In this document: positions 58,801 through 64,000 of the stretch, piece by piece
How the letters are laid out: each line of letters opens with the position of its first letter
Numbering within the stretch: position 1 is the stretch's first letter
Source: Siphonodentalium dalli
Lineage: Eukaryota; Mollusca; Scaphopoda; Gadilida; Siphonodentaliidae
Direction of reading: 5' to 3'
NCBI GenBank assembly: GCA_032622095.1
Contig: CP136064.1
Span: forward strand, 111,526,004 to 111,590,003
Length of the DNA: 64,000 nucleotides
Notes under the pieces: generated by a model
The model's input: only the letters and a program-made list of their open reading frames with translations
Database searches by the model: none
What the model was told of the DNA's origin: nothing
Position numbers and translations under genes: made by a program

Positions 58801-59098
58801 GACAGCATCATTGGTGAAAATCAGAACATCAAACCATAGATTACCAATCGAAAAAGCGCGATGGCATAAAACAGAGAGTAAGATGTGCGATACATGTAAA
58901 TCTGACACAATCGGAGACGAGTATCATTTTGTACTCGTCTGTGGCAAATATAAATGTCTACGAGAGCGCTATATCCCTAAATATTACTGGGAAAATCCTT
59001 CGCGCGAAAAGTTTCATGGACTCTTGTCAATAGAAAATATCTCTCGTTTGAAACAACTCTCTATTTTCCGAAAAATTGCCTTTAGAGAAGTTTCTTAA
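55883..59098 (+). CDS. LINE polyprotein: endonuclease (C-terminal part), reverse transcriptase, Cys/His tail
   Basis: A 1,071-codon open frame without stops. Endonuclease motifs: ILLVGDFNSRTSNID (residues ~50-65), CSVIDYMIGN (~150), FWSDVHSGLHIEL (~175). Reverse transcriptase: NNKAPGSD (~435), YRGITLLSCLSK (~495), QTGFRSCHSTIDN (~532), motif A FCAFIDFRKAFD (~563-575), motif B GLFQGEIMSPLLFSIYIDDL (~624-643), catalytic FYADDTVILS (~676-685), NTKKTKIMIF and YLGVEF downstream. The C-terminal knuckle is CDTC...GDEYHFVLVC (~1,002-1,025). All catalytic residues of the RT core look intact, so the RT may be functional even though the N-terminal endonuclease segment is out of frame. The protein would nick the target and copy its RNA by target-primed reverse transcription. 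Neighbours are non-coding repeats only. Confidence 0.93.
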   Translation: MGAFAAKNMPGGSFLLGAVYVPPAGTRYANDDWSTDLEGEIREIRRHDEPILLVGDFNSRTSNIDETERYPTQDIINTLEIMGYPSDFITQKERDIWAYEVPKRYSEDRGRVNSYGYKLLNLCGIMDLCIINGRFGEDKNNGKLTSNDCSVIDYMIGNISILRLIKNFRVNPFSPFWSDVHSGLHIELNFGNNVRTQHTNCLSETESLPEQVEIRRWDPEKNVEYQTNIDYTRSKNILVCLNFIEGNTTSSDIDNVSRDISDMLVSAAMKTFGVKRKKGNNKSRHKPWFDTDCRDARKKFHMKKSEYNRDKTLENKLLMNESAIHYRKLMDSKIKNKNASNVDELKRFNKSSPKEFWKELNRLSSSGPNANDSHKKCQVPPNVFNDHFKKIHASEHSDDYLSRRVDSEIDLSNSTYLNDSITDEEVRRAIIKARNNKAPGSDMVLNEYIKSSLDQLLPLYTKYFNVILNSGIFPTDWAIGMDQPIYKKSGEPGSPDSYRGITLLSCLSKVFTTILNARLVSYSDDNETISKFQTGFRSCHSTIDNIFVLHSIINLYLSSGRKLFCAFIDFRKAFDLVWREGLWFKLIQSGINGKILRLIRNMYSKIKLCVKSDGTKTDFFSSFVGLFQGEIMSPLLFSIYIDDLTSFMNDCAIKSLDFLDDIFMDNAGIYIRLFCMFYADDTVILSESEDEMHRALQPFADYADAWKLQVNTKKTKIMIFCKKLPKCIPIFIYRGVELQVVKEFIYLGVEFFYTGRFCSTIKRTFNLATRAMHGLLNKVRHLSLPPDLMLKLFDSIVAPVILYGSEIWITEKIQRLETLHMKFCKILLGMKSSTPNYMVYGELGRHPLIIEIKCRLLSYWSKLVSADGSELAKNIHLILRLVYDNKPSQSAEFKWLNIVKESLCKVGLTSNWETQSSLTKSEIRNCKSSMIEQHWTQTFSDIKNSDSSRAIMYSNIKSHSGICRYLLYLPKHLTASLVKIRTSNHRLPIEKARWHKTESKMCDTCKSDTIGDEYHFVLVCGKYKCLRERYIPKYYWENPSREKFHGLLSIENISRLKQLSIFRKIAFREVS

Positions 59099-59400
59099 TT
59101 TCAATTAATTATATACATTGTGGAAGGCAGCTGAATTAGCTCATTGCATGGTCAATAATTCAAACTGATAATCAAAATGACATTGAAAACATAAGGAAGA
59201 ATATAACTTATGTGATTACACGATTTTTCAAAGAACAAAATAAGGAACAAGGGGAAAAAAGAAGAACAAACCACACGTTTGTAGGGAGGGGTCTCATTTT
59301 CATCATGTATATATTGTATATAAAATATTGTATATATGTTTTGCATGTTACTCATTAATTTGGGTCTTCGCAATAAAGCATTCATTCATTCATTCATTCA
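59099..59400 (+). other. LINE 3' untranslated region and (attc)n tail
   Basis: About 300 bp after the stop, AT-rich, with 'caataaag' at 59,371 and five to six attc/cattc units ending at 59,400, immediately before the right direct repeat. Confidence 0.85.
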
Positions 59401-60438
59401 TAGAATAATATCAAAATCAGAATCTGCATTCTGTGAAAACGTCGGGTTTCGAATTGTATTGTTTTATGCGTAAAGCCACCGTTTAAAGTCGAACATACAC
59501 AAACATATATACACTATGCACATGAGGTATTTCAATAAGCATTTTAGCACCATAGTACATATGGATAATATAAGATATATAGATGTAAATGCTGTCAATG
59601 CCAGATCACCAGTATAGTTGTAAGTTATTATCTCAATTTTCTGAAGGCTAATTTTAGAAATATACTCACCCTTTTCAGGAGCGATATATTAGCTATAAAA
59701 TATCAAGCCATAAAACGTTTCTCGCGTTGGAGATAGCCAATAGTATTTTGGAATGTACTGTTGACGGATATCTCTAAATTCATCACATATCAGTAGGAGA
59801 TGAGACTCGTCCCCTATCCCGTTACCGCACTGTTCAAATGTATTACAAGGTATACTTTTTCTCCACCGCCCTTTTCTCAACGGGGAGTCGGTGGTTGGCT
59901 GTTATAAATTTCACCATATAAGGGATCAGATGATCTGGCAACTGAAACAAATACCGGCTAATACTAGGGCTAGTTTTAATATTTCTGTAAAAAGTTGCCC
60001 TTGATGAAACAGGTGATTCTAAATCGATAAAAAGTTTAGCTCAATGCTGCTCTATAAGAAAAGTCTTAATACATGTATTGCGAATATCCTGTTTAGATAA
60101 AGACTCTCTCTTGATTGCTTGGTAACAGTTGTAACGTCCTTCTGGTTAAAGGACCATGCGACTGGAAATTCAATGAGGCGATTGGTTTCGAATGGTTTTG
60201 CTCAGCGCTTCAGAACAAAAAAGTCATAACCAGAAGAAAATAGTAACTGGCAGTTTTGAAGAAGCGTTAATTGACGAAAGTTGTTCATACTTATTGTCAA
60301 TTCAATTCAACTGAGTTTATTCTGGTCGTCAATAATAGACATTACAGAATTGTATACGTAAATACAATATGTATGGTCATTGCAGATATAAATGTATGCG
60401 TATGACATAAAATAGATATGGGTGGTCGATATTCGTTA
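59401..60438 (+). repeat. right ~1,038-bp direct repeat flanking the LINE
   Basis: Starts directly after the LINE tail and ends 'gggtggtcgatattcgtta' before unrelated sequence. It carries the same old minus-strand LINE tail as the left copy. An extra base near 59,697 changes that relic's frame relative to the left copy, shortening the open frame at 59,689-59,880. Confidence 0.93.
59689..60135 (-). pseudogene. older LINE tail inside the right direct repeat
   Basis: Second copy of the relic described in the left repeat, with the same in-frame stop and the extra indel. Confidence 0.75.
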
Positions 60439-60714
60439 GTTACACTGTTTCATTTCGACAGGCTGGTGGAAGTAAGCCTCAGGGGGATCTAAATATCTCA
60501 TATATGGCAGATTTTGGTGCAGAAAACAAATACGACGCATTTGTAACCAGTTACTGGGTTACATGTGCGCCCTATTTTTTGTTGGCATTTGCAGCTACAT
60601 TAGGAAGTCCGACCAATAACAAGTCGTGTATCAGCTCCGACCAGTAACCCGGTTACAAACGCGCCCTATCTTTTTTTTTGGCATTTGGAGTGAAGTCGTA
60701 TAAAAAACCTGTTT
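60439..60714. repeat. short duplicated segment
   Basis: 'taaccagttactgggttacatgtgcgccctatttttt' (in two adjacent parts, near 60,545) recurs as 'ccagtaacccggttacaaacgcgccctatcttttttt' near 60,642. Each contains the partial palindrome gtaaccnggttac. Confidence 0.55.
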
Positions 60715-61315
60715 TTTTTTCAACTAGAAAAATGAAAATATCTCACCCATCCTTGTTAAAAAAGTGTTACAAAGTTACATTTGGAAGTCGTTTTAAAAAT
60801 GCGACGTGTTTTTTGTTACAAAGTTACATTTGGAAGTCGTTTTAAAATTGCGACGTGTTTTTTGTTACATAGTTACAAATGGTTATCAGAGTATTACTCC
60901 AATTAGAAAAATGAAAATATTTCACCCATCCTTGTTAAAAAATTATTACAAAGTTACATTTGGAAGTCGTTTTAAAAATGCGACGTGTTTTTTGTTACAT
61001 AGTTACAAATGGTTATCAGAGAATAACCCCAACTAGAAAAATGAAAATATTTCAGCTATCCTTGTTAAAAAATGGTTACAAATTTACATTTGGAAGTCGT
61101 TTTAAAAATGCGACGTGTTTTTTGTTACATAGTTACAAATGGTTATCAGAGAATTACTCCAACTAGAAAAATGAAAATATTTCACCCATCCTTGTTAGAA
61201 AAGGGTTACAAAGTTACATTTGGAAGTCGTTATAAAAATGCGACGTGGTTTTTGTTACATAGTTACAAATGGTTATCAGAGAATTACTCCAACTAGAAAA
61301 ATGAAAATATATCTC
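60715..61315 (+). repeat. tandem repeat, unit about 130 bp, >4 copies
   Basis: 'aagttacatttggaagtcgt' recurs at about 60,822, 60,951, 61,081 and 61,211, with a partial unit at 60,771. Each unit also holds 'aatgcgacgtgttttttgtta', 'aaatggttatcagagaat' and 'actagaaaaatgaaaatat'. Because 130 is not a multiple of three, the open frames over it differ from unit to unit and are not genes. Confidence 0.9.
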
Positions 61316-61439
61316 AAGGACCTTCTTAATAAATACAGACAAGTTTTTAACTGTCTTATGATTTCGGGAGTTAAATAGAGCGGCTAATTTATAAGTGTTT
61401 GGTCTCTGATAGTAGTAGGGTTTCATATTTTGTGAAGAT

Positions 61440-64000
61440 TCAGTCGGAATAATCCGTATTTGTCCAAGCACCGAGTTCTATAGGGAGTTTGTGGTTTTTT
61501 GTGCGGAAAGCTAAAATATTGTTAACTGCTCTGTTATCATCAAGGGATAGGTAATTCTCGCGTTCAAAATTTGACTTTATAATCCGGTAAAATGCGAATT
61601 TGCTTGATTTCGATATAGTTGACCACCATTCTTGAATGTATATGTCACGTAGCTTATCGGTAGTTGCGCGATTGAAGCTTTTCAAGCTTGGAACGTGTTG
61701 GTTTGTCCAGACACTGCTCATATCTAGGTAGTTAAGGGTGTCCCGTATACCAATAATCAGCGGATTATTAAGAACATTATCACAATATAAATAATACATA
61801 ACATAATACAAAATAAGAGGCAATCTATTGGTTGGCATGCAGATAAGCTTAGCCCAATACGAGAGGGAACGGGTTTTGATTCTCACCGTTATGGGGCATA
61901 TTCCTATAGTTCCCCATAAACGAAAGCATTGGGTGATGATTTTTTTCATTTTAAGGGTGAATTTCAAAAACCACCATTCAAGTTTTTCAAAGCATGTTAG
62001 GTTTTCAAAACACCACAACTCAGCTCCGTATGTCATAATTGGTATGATCGATTTTTCATAGATCTCCGAGATGCTTTGTACAGTGAATTTATGACAAGGC
62101 GCGTAATGCGTACATCGCCGTTTTTGCGGATTGGAATCTCAAACTCCTTTCCATAGCAAAATAGCCTCGTTTGTGAAATGTAGTTCCCAGATACTTAAAG
62201 TGGTCTATACTGTTCAATAATTTGGTCGTTGAATGCGAACTCTTTTAGTGGGTTCTTTGTTTTCGGCTTACGACCAAAGATGACAACTTTGGTTTTAGAA
62301 ATGTTCACATTCAGTTTCCAACGTATATGCAATATGCAGAGAAATTATCTAAGGCGCTTTGTAGTCCTGCGTGTGTGTTGGCCAGTAACACAGTATCATA
62401 GGCATATATGAGTAAATATAGCTTTAACTTGATACCAGTTTCCACTCCACTAAGCTTATCTAACGCTATCCCACTGCAACAATTAGACCACAAATAATTG
62501 TCTAAATCATTGACGTAAGCGGCGTATACAGCAGATGGGATATATTGTCACCATGTTTTAAGCCAATGTGGCTAGAGAAGAAACCTGAGTCTTCACCGTT
62601 CGCGCGAACGCACAGTTTGAGGTGTTTATAGATGGACTGGATAACATTTAAAGTCTTCATTGATACCATATGCAATAAGTTTCCCCCAGAGCCCGACTCT
62701 CCACACAGAATCAAAAGCCTTTGAAAAGTCTATGAAGGCACAATATAAGTTTTGTTTGCTTGCTTGCATAAAGTGAGAAGATATGGTCGATTGTAGATTA
62801 ACCTTTCCTGAACCCAGCCTGTGCTTCTACCTGCAGGCAATTGGTCTCGAGAAAACATTTTAATCGATTGTTAATTATGCTGGTGAACAGCTTAGAGAAA
62901 GAACTCAATAAGGTTATTTTTCGGTAATTGTTTGGGTCCATGCTATCTCCCTTCCGTTTAAATATAGGTCTAATAACACCAACCCTCCACTCGTGCGGAA
63001 CGATGCCCGTAGAAAGGATCAGGTTAAAATACCGTAGCAGCATGTGGTTCATTATACTAAATGATGATTTTGTCAAATCATTAGTGATTGAGTCATATCC
63101 AGCAGATGCCCCCGATTTAAGGTTTCTCACTGCGCGCTCTAGTTCATCAATTGTGATTAACGCATGTACTGTCTACATTCTGAGAGGGGGCACAGTATAT
63201 CAGCCATGATATTGCGCTCATCGGTGTCTTTACAGTTTTCAAACTGGGTGGGTGACACGTCCTCTCGTTCAAAATGGTTTTGGAATTCCGCGCAATCAGG
63301 GGATGTTTTTTCGGGCCAATGGTTATCAAGTGTCCAAATTAGTTTCCAAAATTCTTTACTTGAATTTGCACGCAAACCATGTATATGTTTACTCAGCTTG
63401 GTATTATGGCGTATTCTACTGGTATGTAATACATGTTTATAGTTTTGCCTACTATTTATCAGAAGAATTCGATTCTCTGAATTTGGTTGGCGTTTGTATG
63501 TGCGACGTGCTTTGCGGTATTTGGTCCGTGCTGATTTACAGTCATTAGCGAACCAATGTTGTGACGTTTTTCTTGGCGGGGGGCTTGCGGCTTCTGTGAG
63601 CAATGTCGCGTGGCGGCGTCTGAGTTTGCTTTTCAAGTGGTTGAGTGAGGAGATTATTGATTGAATCAGTTATTGAGTCCAGGTCACCTTGGGGCACTGT
63701 GGAGAAAAAAACATTTGATTGAGTTCATTTTGCTGTGCGTTCAAAGCGACCCTGTCGATGTGGTTAATAAACTGTTCGGATAAATTCTTGTCCCACGTTT
63801 TCGCGGCTCGTTCCGATTGGTCCGTTTTTACTACTTTGTTTATGTTTGCGTGCATTCGATTTACGCGGTTGCGGTTTACTATATCAGTCATATTTAGACC
63901 GATGTGAACTATGACCCCCGAGCGCGTATCTGCTAATAAATCATTAAATTGATCGATGATTACCCGCTCGACACATTTTGTGAATGGGGGCGAGCAGATT
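61440..64000 (-). pseudogene. second, degenerate LINE (endonuclease end to RT tail), runs off the window
   Basis: Fragments on the minus strand in the right order: end of the endonuclease (ADTRSGVIVHIGLN, 63,900-64,000), linker (HWFANDCKSARTKYRKARR, 63,157-63,636), RT start (GASAGYDSITNDLTKSS ... RKITLLSSFSKLFTSIINNR, 62,798-63,130), motif B region (HIGLKHGDNISHLLYTP, 62,502-62,714), YAYDTVLLA (62,311-62,493) and the post-RT part (61,440-62,036). Frames change repeatedly, and the catalytic YADD reads YAYD, so the enzyme is dead. The C-terminal Cys/His region is missing at 61,440. The fragment at 6,950-7,340 is a close relative of its RT motif B region. Confidence 0.88.

Larger units (their letters stand above)
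55433..59400 (+). mobile_element. near full-length non-LTR retrotransposon (LINE)
   Basis: About 3.97 kb lying exactly between the two direct repeats. It encodes an apurinic-type endonuclease followed by reverse transcriptase and a C-terminal Cys/His region, in one reading direction. The 3' end has 'aataaagcattcattcattc', an (attc)n tail with a polyadenylation-like signal instead of poly(A). No separate first protein (ORF1) is seen: either the element has a single ORF, as in RTE-like elements, or it is 5'-truncated. The RT style places it in the broad jockey/CR1/RTE assemblage; the exact clade cannot be fixed by eye. The high identity of the flanking repeats suggests recent insertion. Confidence 0.92.

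Noticed and set aside
54396-60438. LTR retrotransposon interpretation of the 1-kb direct repeats
   Set aside because: The interior is a non-LTR element with endonuclease-RT order and an (attc)n tail; the repeats contain a foreign LINE relic and lack integrase, protease, primer-binding site and TG...CA ends.
60806-61296. Three similar 68-76-codon frames (plus)
   Set aside because: They are shifted readings of the ~130-bp tandem unit; the frame changes with each copy.

Overview
The window looks like a stretch of an AT-rich invertebrate animal nuclear genome. A mollusc is my best guess, but that is inference. The evidence is intron-split extracellular domain exons (C-type lectin, PAN/apple), many decayed non-LTR retrotransposons, and short dispersed repeats of a kind common in gastropods and bivalves: a 'ccaagtttcaaaa...gacggatgg' repeat near 49.4-49.9 kb and an 'aaggggcataactca' motif near 15.2 kb. 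There are no bacterial-style operons, rRNA genes or CRISPR arrays. All similarities reported here were judged by eye.

Host genes. The only convincing host coding sequence is a sparse set of exons on the minus strand. In transcription order these are: the N-terminal half of a C-type lectin domain (48,532-48,715), its C-terminal half (15,880-16,148), a PAN/apple-like exon (7,385-7,660) and a small linker-like exon (5,983-6,057). Each has usable splice sites, and the phases run 1>2, 2>1, 1>1, 1>1, so they can be read as one modular extracellular protein gene that crosses more than 42 kb and leaves the window at its 3' end. A pair of homologous small segments beside the lectin exons (15,649-15,815 and 48,838-48,971) suggests a local module duplication. 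A possible last exon of an unknown protein lies at 26,934-27,092 (minus).

Repeats, left to right. 0.6-5.5 kb: a 4.9-kb foldback element with about 1.3-kb inverted arms around a degenerate minisatellite. 5.5-15 kb: small inverted-repeat elements, minisatellites and a LINE scrap. 17-20 kb: a tRNA-derived SINE-like sequence and a full copy of a dispersed 'cagggacgtggc' terminal-repeat family with over ten fragments in the window. 22-30 kb: tandem repeats, a LINE fragment abutting a solo foldback arm, a hAT-like palindromic element with an 8-bp target duplication, and other foldbacks. 30-35 kb: a TTAA-flanked MITE and a second MITE, otherwise featureless. 38.7-43.8 kb: a second large foldback structure whose core is a ~190-bp satellite of about 13 units. 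43.8-45.5 kb: an array of the palindrome ttacgcttaagcgtaa, split by a TTAA-flanked MITE. 46-48.5 kb: more MITEs.

Right end. A 4-kb non-LTR retrotransposon (55,433-59,400, plus strand; endonuclease plus reverse transcriptase, long 1,071-codon frame, broken N-terminal endonuclease) sits exactly between two nearly identical direct repeats of about 1,037 bp. Those repeats contain the tail of an older, related LINE in the opposite orientation. This is the layout of a target-site duplication, but of very unusual length. A second, clearly dead LINE of the same group runs from 61,440 off the right edge on the minus strand, next to a ~130-bp tandem repeat.

Most of the window therefore appears to be giant-intron or intergenic DNA built from transposon insertions. 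The long inverted arms bracketing tandem arrays, the 1-kb duplication flanking a LINE and the palindrome array are the least ordinary parts.
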